32,245 nt of DNA from Chitinispirillales bacterium (GCA_031254455.1 JAIRUI010000082.1:1-32245); one strand, 5' to 3'. Counted from the first letter of the stretch, positions 13,627-22,335 are shown. Numbers and translations: made by a program. The notes: generated by a model from the sequence alone, not told the origin.

Positions 13627-15627
13627 ATGAATTACAGAAATTTGACCGGAGAAGAGATAAACATTCTTGAAAATCAGGGGTGTTTTTGTGAGAATTGGCA
13701 AGACGTGGAAGTTGTACAAAATTTTAGTGCAAGATTTTGCCGAAACGTACATTTTTCTGGAAAAGTAAAAATTGGCGAAACAGATAAAAAAGTACAGGTT
13801 TCATCAGTTGAAAAACAATGCGGAATTTATAATGCTTACATCCATAATTGTACAATAGGGGACAGGGTTTATATTTCAAATATCGGTACGCACATCGCCA
13901 ACTATGAAATCGGCGACGATACCGTTATAGAGAATACCGGCACGATTGAAATTCGCGAAAAAACTTCTTTCGGAAATGGAACAAGAGTTTCGGTACTCAA
14001 TGAAACAGGAGGACGCAGTATTCCGATTTTTACGGGAATGTCAGCTCAATTCGCGTATTTTTTGACTTTTTATCGGCATAATAAAAATTTAATTTGCAAA
14101 TTGGAAGAAATCGCCGAAAACGTAAAAAAATTGATTGAAAGCGATACCGGAAAAATTGGTCGCGGTGTTAAAATTTTAAATTCCGGAACGATTACCGATT
14201 GTAATATCGGTGACGCAACGCAAATTTTGAATTCCGCACGGCTTCACAACGGAAATATCGCAAGCAGCTTTTCGGCTCCGATTCGCATCGGAACGGGCGT
14301 AATCGCCGATCACTTTTTGATTCACGAAGGTTCGTCTCTTTTGGATAGAACTACTATTTCACATTGTTTTATTGGAGAAGGTTGTGACTTATCGCGCGAA
14401 TTTTCTGCGGAACATTCTTTGTTTTTTGCCAATTTCGTCGGGCATCACGGTGAAGCATCCTCAATTTTTGCCGGTCCGTACACCGTTACATACCATAAAT
14501 CGTCGCTTTTGATTTCCGGATATTTTTTGTTCAGCAACGCGGGAAGCGGTTCTAATCAGAGCAATCATTTGTACAAAATGGGTCCGGTTCACCAAGGGAT
14601 ATTTGAAAGAGGTACAAAAACTTCGTCAAATTCTTATATTTTATATCCTGCGAGAATAGGACCTTTTACGCTAGTTTTAGGGAGGCATGTCAGCCATTGC
14701 GACACGAAAAATATGCCGTATTCTTATTTGGTTGAGCAATCGGGCTACAGCGTTTTGATCCCTGGAACGAATATAATGAAAATGGGAACAATTCGTGATG
14801 CGGACAAATGGAAAATACGAGATAAGCGAAAAGGGAAAGCGCTTGACCTTATAAATTACAATTTACTTAATCCGTTTTCGGTTTCAAAAATGATTGAAGG
14901 AAAAAGAATTTTGTACAATATGAAAATAAGTAATTCAAAGGAATTTCTAAACGGATTTAACGGACAAATTTACAAATTTAACGGAACTATAATTCCGCAA
15001 GACGCGCTTGTAAACGGAATTCACTATTACAGTTTGGGAATCGTAAAGTATTTGGGAAACGTTTTTGTGAACAAATTGCTTAAATGTCAAATAAACAGCG
15101 CTAACGATTTGCAAAAAATTTTGTCTCCACAAAAAATCATCGAAGCCGCTGTTTGGTTTGATATTGCCGGCTGCATAATTCCAAAAAATTTTGCCGATGA
15201 ATTTAGTAGGAATATTGAAAGCGGCAAAATAAATTCGGTTGAAAAATTTGATTCGGCTTTCAAAGAAATGCATAGTAAATATGACGATATTTCGTGGGAA
15301 TGGTGCGTTTCTGAGATTGGAAAATATTACGAAAAACAGATGAAAAATATGACAAAAAATGATTTTCTCGTATTTCTGGACGAGTGGTTTATGGCGATAA
15401 AAGAATTGGACAAATGTTTTATAGACGATGCAAAAAAAGAGTATTCTGAAACGATGAAAATCGGTTTTGGTATTGATGGAAGCGAAAAAACGGCTGACGG
15501 TGATTTTGAAGAAGTTCGCGGAGAGTTTGACAAAAACGAATTTGTGAGAAAAATAGGCGTACATTTGGAAAAAAAGAGAGCGCTTTACGAAAAAGCGAAA
15601 GAAATCATTAAGACTTTTCTAAATTGA
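13627..15627 (+). CDS. DUF4954 left-handed beta-helix protein
   Basis: 666 residues, usual for DUF4954, a family of Bacteroidota, spirochaetes and Fibrobacterota. The N-terminus YRNLTGEEINILENQGC with WQDVEV matches the family opening. Residues about 60-370 show many hexapeptide-like turns (IGDRVYIS, IGDDTVIENTGTI, IGDATQILNS, IGEGCDLS) that build a left-handed beta helix of the UDP-GlcNAc acyltransferase / sugar nucleotidyltransferase type. A helical C-terminal part (470-666) follows. The family has no assigned reaction; a sugar-nucleotide or acyl-transfer role in envelope polysaccharide synthesis is inferred. It is the last gene of the ABC operon, 1 bp after the TPR-like gene, and overlaps the convergent HD gene by 9 bp. 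Confidence 0.75.
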   Translation: MNYRNLTGEEINILENQGCFCENWQDVEVVQNFSARFCRNVHFSGKVKIGETDKKVQVSSVEKQCGIYNAYIHNCTIGDRVYISNIGTHIANYEIGDDTVIENTGTIEIREKTSFGNGTRVSVLNETGGRSIPIFTGMSAQFAYFLTFYRHNKNLICKLEEIAENVKKLIESDTGKIGRGVKILNSGTITDCNIGDATQILNSARLHNGNIASSFSAPIRIGTGVIADHFLIHEGSSLLDRTTISHCFIGEGCDLSREFSAEHSLFFANFVGHHGEASSIFAGPYTVTYHKSSLLISGYFLFSNAGSGSNQSNHLYKMGPVHQGIFERGTKTSSNSYILYPARIGPFTLVLGRHVSHCDTKNMPYSYLVEQSGYSVLIPGTNIMKMGTIRDADKWKIRDKRKGKALDLINYNLLNPFSVSKMIEGKRILYNMKISNSKEFLNGFNGQIYKFNGTIIPQDALVNGIHYYSLGIVKYLGNVFVNKLLKCQINSANDLQKILSPQKIIEAAVWFDIAGCIIPKNFADEFSRNIESGKINSVEKFDSAFKEMHSKYDDISWEWCVSEIGKYYEKQMKNMTKNDFLVFLDEWFMAIKELDKCFIDDAKKEYSETMKIGFGIDGSEKTADGDFEEVRGEFDKNEFVRKIGVHLEKKRALYEKAKEIIKTFLN

Positions 15628-16164
15628 AAATTTTTTATGCCATTTCTCAAAAATTTCATAAGAATCGTCTCCGTAACGTTTTACATCGTGTATGACTTCT
15701 TCGATGGTTTTGGGGATAGTTAAGGTTTTAGGGCGTTTGGAGAAAAATAAATCGGCATAAGAAATTATTTCTTCTTCAAGCGTTGCTGGAATCATATCTA
15801 TTGGAGGCAGCGGCAGTTTGTTCTTTATAATATGATTTGCGGAAATTCCAACCCCTATATGAGTCTGCGCGACAGATGCTTCGCGAATATATCCGTGTTC
15901 TTCAAGCAGTTTTTTCCCAAGAATTCCGTGTTGAATATAAGGCGCAGAGCCTTTGCAGTGGATTTTCGGTACGTTTGTCATTAAAATTGCTATGTCGTGC
16001 AAAAGCGAAGCGCGATGAACAAAATCGACATCGGCTTTTTGTTCCTTGGCGATTTTTACGGCTAAATCTGCAACGCTTTTTATATGCGGAATTAAAAAAA
16101 ACAAAATTTCTTTATCGTTTTTGTAAATTTCGTCTATAAAGTCAAAAATTTCTTTGTCACTCAA
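15619..16164 (-). CDS. HD-domain phosphohydrolase, TTG start
   Basis: 181 residues. The HD-fold metal ligands are visible as H27 (PHIKSVADLAVKIA), HD 54-55 (RASLLHDIA), then HGILGKKLLEEHG and VAQTHIGVG, so it should be a metal-dependent phosphohydrolase of the small HDIG type. The substrate is unknown: nucleotides and second messengers are both possible. It starts at TTG 16164, which overlaps the TGA of the preceding ATPase gene (TTGA), with AGAGGA 5 nt upstream. It is the last gene of the pepA-ABC operon and overlaps the DUF4954 gene tail to tail by 9 bp, so no terminator fits between the two operons. Confidence 0.75.
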   Translation of the reverse strand: MSDKEIFDFIDEIYKNDKEILFFLIPHIKSVADLAVKIAKEQKADVDFVHRASLLHDIAILMTNVPKIHCKGSAPYIQHGILGKKLLEEHGYIREASVAQTHIGVGISANHIIKNKLPLPPIDMIPATLEEEIISYADLFFSKRPKTLTIPKTIEEVIHDVKRYGDDSYEIFEKWHKKFSI

Positions 16165-17621
16165 TTTATCCTCTTTTCGATGATATCGTATCCATTTTTC
16201 GACTGAACAAATTCCAATCGGTTTTTTATGTTTTTTATTACATCTTCTTCATGATGACTTACAAAAAGTACGCTCGTTGTGTTTGACGACGCAAGAATTT
16301 CTACCAGATTCAATACCAATTCTCGATTAAACGGGTCAAGACCAAAGCACGGTTCGTCTAAAATCAAAATAGGCGGATGTTTCACCATGGCGCGCAAAAT
16401 TAAAAGTAAGCGCTGCTCACCGTAAGATAAATTTGCAAAAGATTCTTTTGCCGCGTTTTTCATTGCCGCAAGTTCTAACCAGCGATTTGCCGCGTGAATT
16501 TCACTTAAACTCGGTTTTTTGTAAATTCCTATCGTATCGTGAAATCCTGAAATTATTACGTTCAACGCCGAAATCGAAACCCTATAATCTCTGTGAAAAA
16601 GTGTAGAGACTATTCCGACATTTTTTTTAATTTCCCAAATTGTCTCGCCTTGTCCGCGTTTTTTGCCGAAAAGTTCGATATCGTTAGCAAACGATTGTGG
16701 GTTATCGCCGCTAATAATTGAAAGCAAAGTGGATTTTCCACAGCCGTTCGGACCGAAAATGTACCAATGTTCGCCTCTTTTCAACGTCCAATTCAGGTTA
16801 TCAAGTACTATTTTTTCACCATATTTTATGCATACATTTTTCAAAACAGCGTAATTTTCGTATAAAATTGGAGAATCTTGAGTGATTTTTTGTGGAATTT
16901 CTTGAATTTTTTCGTTTTGAAAATGCAATAAACGTTGAAATTTTTTGGATTTCTCGACAATTTCTCTTTTTCCGGCTACTAAAAACGAACGCTCTTTTTC
17001 GATAAACGCTAAATGTGAGGCGCAGGCGGGAATTTCTTGAATTCTGTTCAGAAACATGATTACAGCGACTTTTTTATCTATAAAATTTTCTATTATTTGC
17101 AAAAGTTCGCCGCAACTTTTTGTATCAAGTCCGTCAAACGGTTCGTCCAAAACCAGAATATCGGGATTTTCACAAAGCGCGGCGATTATAAGAATTTTTG
17201 CAAGTTCTCCTGTCGATAAATGGCGAATCGATGTATTTCTTGTATGAAAAATATTGAATTTTTGCATAAATTCGTCCAAAATTCGCAAATTTGAGATTTT
17301 AAAAAAATCGCAAACCTTTTGTCCGGGTGATAAAAAGTTACTTTCAGAAATATAAGCGTCGTCTTGGCGGTCGTTTTCTATAGTTTCGTTTATTTTTTCA
17401 AACGAAACTAAAACGCTTCTGCCGAAACTTTTAACTTTTCCGCAAAAATCAATTTTTTTGCCGCCAAGAATTTGTGCAAATTGTGATTTTCCCGCGCCGT
17501 TTTGTCCAAGTATTACCCACGTTTCACCTCGTTTCAGCAAAAAATTTGGGATTTTTAAACAACTTTTGCGGTTTACGATAGTTAAATCTTGGCATAAAAA
17601 AAGAATTTTATCCGTTTTCAT
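16161..17621 (-). CDS. Twin-domain ABC ATPase, ModF-like
   Basis: About 486 residues from ATG 17621 (MKTDKILFL); an upstream ATG at 17669 would overlap the aminopeptidase gene, so I prefer the inner one. There are two complete ABC cassettes and no membrane segment. The first has Walker A GQNGAGKS, signature LSTGELAK and Walker B ILVLDEP; the second has Walker A GPNGCGKS, signature LSYGEQRL and Walker B ILILDEP, then SHHEED. This arrangement matches ModF/PhrA-type soluble ATPases, whose role is poorly known (molybdenum-linked or repair-linked). Ten bp separate it from the aminopeptidase, and it overlaps the HD gene. No molybdate genes are nearby. Confidence 0.75.
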   Translation of the reverse strand: MKTDKILFLCQDLTIVNRKSCLKIPNFLLKRGETWVILGQNGAGKSQFAQILGGKKIDFCGKVKSFGRSVLVSFEKINETIENDRQDDAYISESNFLSPGQKVCDFFKISNLRILDEFMQKFNIFHTRNTSIRHLSTGELAKILIIAALCENPDILVLDEPFDGLDTKSCGELLQIIENFIDKKVAVIMFLNRIQEIPACASHLAFIEKERSFLVAGKREIVEKSKKFQRLLHFQNEKIQEIPQKITQDSPILYENYAVLKNVCIKYGEKIVLDNLNWTLKRGEHWYIFGPNGCGKSTLLSIISGDNPQSFANDIELFGKKRGQGETIWEIKKNVGIVSTLFHRDYRVSISALNVIISGFHDTIGIYKKPSLSEIHAANRWLELAAMKNAAKESFANLSYGEQRLLLILRAMVKHPPILILDEPCFGLDPFNRELVLNLVEILASSNTTSVLFVSHHEEDVIKNIKNRLEFVQSKNGYDIIEKRIN

Positions 17622-17631
17622 TCGACTTTTG

Positions 17632-19008
17632 TTAATTTGAGATAAAATCCCACAATAGACGAACGCCAAAACCGGTAGCGTATTTCGGATTTATTCCTTT
17701 TGCCGAACTTTCGTTCCAAGCAGTTCCTGCAATATCCAAGTGACACCATGGAGTGTGTCCGGCGAAAAATTCAAGAAAAGCCGCCGCCGTAATCGAACTT
17801 GCACAGCGTTTTATCGTGGAAGTGTTTAAAACATCGGCAATGTCACTTTTTATCGCTTCGCGATGTTCCGGTCGAATAGGCATTTTCCACAGCCGCTCAC
17901 CTGTTTTTTCGCCGGAATTAAACAATTTTTGCGCTAATTCGTCGTTATTTGAAAACATTCCTGCGATGGTGTTACCTAAAGCAATTACTATTGCGCCGGT
18001 AAGAGTAGCAATGTCAACAATTTCTTTAGGTTTGTAATTTTTTAATACGTATTCAAAAGCGTCTGCTAAAATTAAACGTCCTTCAGCGTCTGTGTTTAGC
18101 ACTTCAACAAATTTTCCCGAGTAACTTTTATATACATCGCCTACAAAATACGCGTCTTTTCCGATTGCGCTTTGAGCGGCCGGAATAACAGCCAAAAAGT
18201 TTACTTTTGGGTTTATTTTGGATGCCGCTTTCAGAACCCCCAAAACTGCCGCCGCTCCACTCATATCGTGTCTCATGTCTTCAATAGAACCGGATGGTTT
18301 AAGATTCAATCCGCCGCTGTCGAATGTCAATCCTTTTCCTGCCAACGCACAAAATTCTTCACTGTTTTCGTTTCCTTTATATGAAACCACTATAAGACGC
18401 GGGAAAGTCGCCGATCCTTTTCCTACCGCCCACAAGAGCCCAAGCCCTTTCTCTTGAATTTCTTTTTCGTCAAGAATTTCGATTTTCATATTTTTGTTGG
18501 ATTTTGCGACGATCTTGGCTTCGTTCGCCAAAAATTCGGGAGTAATTACTACGGCGTTTTCATTAATCAAATCGCGAGCGTAATTCACTGATTCCGCAAT
18601 GATTTTTACCTGTTCCAATTTATCCCAGTTCAAATTTTCCGCATATAAATTTATATGAAGATTTTCGATTTTGGTCGGTTTTTTCGATAAATATTTGTCA
18701 AAAGAGTAATTCGCCAATACAACGGATTCTACGGCAAATTCGGCAAAATCTTGGCTGTTTTGCGGTAGAATTATCTCTACGCTTGTTTTTTTTAGTTTCT
18801 TAATTCTGCGGACTGCTTCCGCTGCCGAATCGGCAAATGTTAATAAATTATCTTTTTCTTTTCCAAGTCCTGAATAAACGACTAAATTTCCGTCTTCATA
18901 TCTTTCGGCGATAGTCATTGCTTCTCCGTTAAAATCGACAATTTTTTTTTCGTCTTCGTATACGAATTTAATGACAGCTGCCGGATTTTTTTCTTTTAGT
19001 AAATTCAT
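17632..19008 (-). CDS. pepA: Leucyl aminopeptidase (M17, PepA)
   Basis: A cytoplasmic di-metal aminopeptidase that removes N-terminal residues from peptides; 458 residues, slightly short of the usual about 500. The metal and catalytic residues are present: K225 and D230 in GKGLTFDSGGLNLKP, K237, D248 in MRHDMSGAAA, and the family signature NTDAEGRL (305-312, D307, E309, R311). The less conserved N-terminal domain fills residues 1-140. An AAAGGGG ribosome site precedes ATG 19008. It heads the operon with the twin-ABC ATPase and HD protein and is divergent from the small membrane protein gene. Confidence 0.92.
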   Translation of the reverse strand: MNLLKEKNPAAVIKFVYEDEKKIVDFNGEAMTIAERYEDGNLVVYSGLGKEKDNLLTFADSAAEAVRRIKKLKKTSVEIILPQNSQDFAEFAVESVVLANYSFDKYLSKKPTKIENLHINLYAENLNWDKLEQVKIIAESVNYARDLINENAVVITPEFLANEAKIVAKSNKNMKIEILDEKEIQEKGLGLLWAVGKGSATFPRLIVVSYKGNENSEEFCALAGKGLTFDSGGLNLKPSGSIEDMRHDMSGAAAVLGVLKAASKINPKVNFLAVIPAAQSAIGKDAYFVGDVYKSYSGKFVEVLNTDAEGRLILADAFEYVLKNYKPKEIVDIATLTGAIVIALGNTIAGMFSNNDELAQKLFNSGEKTGERLWKMPIRPEHREAIKSDIADVLNTSTIKRCASSITAAAFLEFFAGHTPWCHLDIAGTAWNESSAKGINPKYATGFGVRLLWDFISN

Positions 19009-19028
19009 TTTGCCCCTTTGTCTTTTTT

Positions 19029-19066
19029 ATATAAAAATACTTTTTTTATGTAAAAATACTTTTTTT
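19029..19066. repeat. Two tandem 19-bp repeats upstream of pepA
   Basis: The units at 19029-19047 and 19048-19066 differ at one base (ATA against ATG at the third position). Each holds TAAAAATAC followed by seven T. They occupy the pepA promoter zone and the -35 side of the divergent gene, so they could be paired regulator sites or simple AT slippage. Confidence 0.6.
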
Positions 19067-19094
19067 GAAAGGAAGAAAATATATATTATATATA
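19065..19094 (+). promoter_or_regulatory. Candidate promoter for the small membrane protein-hflX-GH18 set
   Basis: TTGAAA (19065-19070) and TATATA (19089-19094) are 18 bp apart, within a very AT-rich run 24 bp before ATG 19118. The AT-richness makes chance matches likely. Confidence 0.4.
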
Positions 19095-19117
19095 AAATAT
19101 TATCGCTTTGGGGGAAA

Positions 19118-19309
19118 ATGAGCAATTACTATCTTATAAGCGGATTCGTTTTGATAATGCTTTTCGTTTTGTTTCAAGTTTTGAGCAAAACTCTGAATTC
19201 CATAATAAATTATCTTCTGCGAATAGAATTTCTACTGCAAACCGAATACGATTATCGACGAGAAGAATTGGATGTTCAAACAATTTTGGATTTGGACGAC
19301 TTCTCTTAG
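19118..19309 (+). CDS. Small single-TM protein (63 aa)
   Basis: I start at ATG 19118 (MSNYYLISG) because GGGGG lies 4 nt upstream and the longer open frame would run through the pepA promoter and start. Residues 5-24 (YLISGFVLIMLFVLFQVLS) form one membrane helix. Then comes a short amphipathic part (SIINYLLRIEFLL) and an acidic tail (TILDLDDFS). No family is recognised. It is 51 bp upstream of hflX on the same strand and probably on the same mRNA. Confidence 0.6.
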   Translation: MSNYYLISGFVLIMLFVLFQVLSKTLNSIINYLLRIEFLLQTEYDYRREELDVQTILDLDDFS

Positions 19310-19360
19310 TTTTAGAATTATTGCCGTATTTTCATTTTTGAATCGTTAAAAAGGGAAAAA

Positions 19361-20518
19361 ATGTCTGATAAGACGCCTAAAATTGAAAAAACAGTACTTG
19401 CGGGGCTTCATATTTCGCAAACGCCGAAAGATATTTTTGACGAGGATTTGGCTGAAATGGAATTGCTCTGCACCACTGCCGGAGCGCAAGTAGTTCAAAC
19501 AATCGTTCAAAAAACTCAAAAGCCGCTCGCTTCAACATATTTTGGGAGCGGGAAATTAAAAGAAATCAAGCAAGTTATGGAAGAAAACGACTGTGAAACT
19601 CTTGTGATTGACGCGGAACTTCGCCCGAGCCAAATACAAAATATAGAGGAAATTGTCGAAAAAAAAATAATCGACAGGAGTCAGTTGATTTTGGATATTT
19701 TTTCACTTCACGCACGTACGGCGGAAGCAAAAATTCAGGTAGAATTAGCGCAACTTGAAACATTGTATCCGCGTCTTACCAATATGTGGGCGCATTTGTC
19801 AAGAATGCACGCGGGAGTTGGAACACGCGGACCAGGAGAAACGCAGTTAGAGACAGACAGACGCATAGTTCAAAAAAAAATTTCACAACTTAAAGACCGA
19901 TTGAAAAAAATTGAAAAAATCCGCCAAACACAGAGCAAATTGCGGGAAAGTACTTTTTTATGCGCGTTGGTCGGTTACACAAATGTCGGTAAAAGTACAC
20001 TTCTCAACATGATTTGCGGAAGCGACGTATTGGTTGAAAATAAACTTTTTGCGACTTTGGATACAAGCACTCGAAGAACGCACATTGTCGGCGCAGGCGA
20101 TATTGTTATGAGTGACACTGTCGGATTTTTGCGAAAGCTTCCGCACCATTTGGTCGCTTCTTTCAGAAGCACGCTTGAAACGCTCGTAGAGGCTGATTTG
20201 CTTTTAATTGTTATGGATGCCTCTACAAAATGGTATAAACAGCAAATGCAAGTCGTGCGTGAAGTAATTGCCGATTTGGGGGCGGGAAACAAACCGGTTG
20301 TGATAATTTTCAATAAAGAGGACTTGCTTGAAAATCCGTTTGACAGAATAGAAATTGAAAAAGAATATCCAAATGCGAAATTCGTTTCTGCGCTCGACAA
20401 AAAATCGACAAACGAATTAAAAGCCGCTATAGGCGAGGCAATACTTTCGGTTAAGCGGGTGATTTTGACACAAGAAGCGATTAAGCAAAAACAAAAACCT
20501 AAAATAATTGCAGGGTAA
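19361..20518 (+). CDS. hflX: GTPase HflX
   Basis: A ribosome-associated GTPase that splits or rescues stalled ribosomes under stress; 385 residues. The N-terminal HflX domain (1-190) carries the signature GPGETQLETDRR (157-168) and a following coiled coil rich in Lys. The G domain has G1 GYTNVGKS (205-212), G3 DTVG (252-255) and G4 NKED (318-321). An AAGGG site precedes ATG 19361. Only 3 bp separate it from the GH18 gene, an unusual pairing of a translation GTPase with a secreted enzyme that probably reflects simple read-through. Confidence 0.93.
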   Translation: MSDKTPKIEKTVLAGLHISQTPKDIFDEDLAEMELLCTTAGAQVVQTIVQKTQKPLASTYFGSGKLKEIKQVMEENDCETLVIDAELRPSQIQNIEEIVEKKIIDRSQLILDIFSLHARTAEAKIQVELAQLETLYPRLTNMWAHLSRMHAGVGTRGPGETQLETDRRIVQKKISQLKDRLKKIEKIRQTQSKLRESTFLCALVGYTNVGKSTLLNMICGSDVLVENKLFATLDTSTRRTHIVGAGDIVMSDTVGFLRKLPHHLVASFRSTLETLVEADLLLIVMDASTKWYKQQMQVVREVIADLGAGNKPVVIIFNKEDLLENPFDRIEIEKEYPNAKFVSALDKKSTNELKAAIGEAILSVKRVILTQEAIKQKQKPKIIAG

Positions 20519-20521
20519 TTT

Positions 20522-21961
20522 ATGGAGAAATTTCCATTTGTTTTTATCGTTTTGCTTTTTTGCATAAATTCTTTCTGTGCGGAAAAATACGCCGGATACA
20601 AACTCGTCGGATACATTCCGACGTGGAACAGCGGACTTAACGGCGACCCGTCATGTACGAACGAGCGGGAAATAAACAAAATCGACTTTTCAAAAATCAC
20701 GCATGCAATTGTCGCTTTCATAAATTCCGACGCGAACGGGAATTTAACAATTCCAGAAGATTTGACCGCTTCCCCGTGGTCACACGAACAAGCGGCGGAC
20801 ACTATAATCGCCCGTTCAAAACGAAACGGCGTAAAAGTTTTCATTTCGCTTGGCTCGTCGCAAGACGGCTGGGAAATGACAAAATCACCAACGGCAAGAA
20901 CAAATTTCTCAAAACAGATAAAACAGTATTTAATTTCTCATAACTTTGACGGCTTAGACCTGGATTTGGAAGGCGGCTGGGATGTCGAGCATCCGTTTTA
21001 CAGCGAAGAATACACTCTTTTGACGAAAGAACTGCGTGATACTTTGGGCAACGATTTTTATTTAACTTCCGCAGTAGGAGCGACAAACGATCAACTCTGG
21101 ACTGATAATTTTTTGTCTGCTTTAGATTGGATAAACATTATGATTTACGACTTGCATATGTGGTGGCGTGGCGATATTCGCAACGATTCCGGTTTTGACG
21201 ATCAACTTGAAGCCGCTAATACTTGGAGCAAACGTTTGCCGAAAGAAAAGTTGGTTTTCGGAGCGCCGTTTTATGGCCACGGATGGGATTTCGACAACAA
21301 TAAAAGATACTATTACGATATAAATTGGTGGCATGCGAAAAATATCACGGATTCTTCTCAATGGAATTGGTATCAAAACGATTATCTTATTTATTTCATT
21401 TTGGATTCCCTGTTTGATTTGTCGCCAGAACAAGATTCGATTATCGTAACCCAAAACGACAAACTTTGGATTGATATTGAAAATACTTATATGGGCTTTC
21501 GCGGCGCACATAACGGAATAATTTATTTCAACGGACAAAATTTATTGAAGAAAAAAGCGAAATGGGCGATAGACGGCGGCTACGGCGGAATTATGATTTG
21601 GGAATTGGGGCTTGACGTTCCTACGTCACACCCGCACTCATTGCTTAACGCACTTGCCGAACAATTTTACGAATCTACGAAAAATATTCATTCGACGATA
21701 AGCGCAAAAGTAGTAAAAACAGCAAAACCCGATTTCTTGTTTTCATTGCAAAACAGGACGCTTAGAATTTTTCTTTCAAATGTGAATCCCGCCAAAATAA
21801 CAGTTTCCGACTGTAAAGGACGGATCCTTTTTTCGCAGACGGCAAGCGCGAAAGAGGTTTTTGTCGCATTAAACAAAAAGCATTTTGCCGACGGAATTTA
21901 TCTTTTGAACGTCTCACAAAACGGCGCGGTTAAATCGACTAACTTCCTGCTAAAAAACTAA
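20522..21961 (+). CDS. Secreted GH18 glycosidase (chitinase-like) with C-terminal sorting domain
   Basis: 479 residues. The signal peptide is residues 1-20 (cut after FCA). The GH18 barrel begins YKLVGYIPTWN (26-36) and carries the catalytic motif DGLDLDLEG (143-151), with E150 the acid/base and D148 the assisting Asp. Further support is FISLGSSQDGW (107-117, the SxGG-like strand) and YDLHMWW near residue 210. This predicts hydrolysis of chitin or related GlcNAc polymers, including peptidoglycan-like glycans. The last about 80 residues (from LFSLQNRTLRI to FLLKN) look like a type-IX-style sorting domain, with VSDCKGRIL and FADGIYLLNV, so the enzyme is probably surface-bound or exported past the outer membrane. 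It ends in a 4-bp overlap with the convergent thioredoxin gene. Confidence 0.85.
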   Translation: MEKFPFVFIVLLFCINSFCAEKYAGYKLVGYIPTWNSGLNGDPSCTNEREINKIDFSKITHAIVAFINSDANGNLTIPEDLTASPWSHEQAADTIIARSKRNGVKVFISLGSSQDGWEMTKSPTARTNFSKQIKQYLISHNFDGLDLDLEGGWDVEHPFYSEEYTLLTKELRDTLGNDFYLTSAVGATNDQLWTDNFLSALDWINIMIYDLHMWWRGDIRNDSGFDDQLEAANTWSKRLPKEKLVFGAPFYGHGWDFDNNKRYYYDINWWHAKNITDSSQWNWYQNDYLIYFILDSLFDLSPEQDSIIVTQNDKLWIDIENTYMGFRGAHNGIIYFNGQNLLKKKAKWAIDGGYGGIMIWELGLDVPTSHPHSLLNALAEQFYESTKNIHSTISAKVVKTAKPDFLFSLQNRTLRIFLSNVNPAKITVSDCKGRILFSQTASAKEVFVALNKKHFADGIYLLNVSQNGAVKSTNFLLKN

Positions 21962-22335
21962 TTCTTTTCCAAATAATCAATGATTTTAACGTAATATTCT
22001 TTCTGGTAAAGTCCAACGGTTTTGCCCAAAAATTCGTTGTTTTTGAAATACACGACAAGCGGAATGTTCGTAGCGCTGAATGCTGCCGCAATTTCGCGGT
22101 TTTTTTCTATATCTATTCTGTAAAACTGCACATTTTTTTTCTCGTCGGAAATCGTCAATAGAATCGGTTCAAGCATTTTACATGGCTTACACCAGTCGGC
22201 GTACATATCAAAAACCATCAATTTATTCGGCTGTTTCAGTACGTTTTGAAAAACGTCCGTTGATTTAATTTCAACAATTTCAGCAAAAATTTGGATTACA
22301 GTAACTATAATTATTGTAATTATTTTTATGTTCAT
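21958..22335 (-). CDS. Periplasmic thioredoxin-like protein
   Basis: 125 residues. The hydrophobic N-terminus (residues 2-18, NIKIITIIIVTVIQIFA) is a signal peptide or anchor. The thioredoxin fold follows, with the active site WCKPC (48-52 region, MYADWCKPCKMLEPIL), a variant of WCGPC with Lys in place of Gly. The cis-Pro segment is TNIPLVVYF. It should reduce or exchange disulfides in the envelope. ATG 22335 has GGAG upstream and overlaps the LpxH stop (ATGA). It is the last gene of the 62-aa protein-lpxH-trx set. Confidence 0.82.
   Translation of the reverse strand: MNIKIITIIIVTVIQIFAEIVEIKSTDVFQNVLKQPNKLMVFDMYADWCKPCKMLEPILLTISDEKKNVQFYRIDIEKNREIAAAFSATNIPLVVYFKNNEFLGKTVGLYQKEYYVKIIDYLEKN

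Noticed and set aside
14947..15564. 205-codon minus-strand ORF opposite the DUF4954 gene
   Set aside because: Shadow of a strongly supported gene; its residues are Phe/Lys-biased as expected for antisense of AT-rich coding DNA.
19975..20844. 289-codon minus-strand ORF opposite hflX and GH18
   Set aside because: It spans two well-supported genes in antisense and has no recognisable domain.
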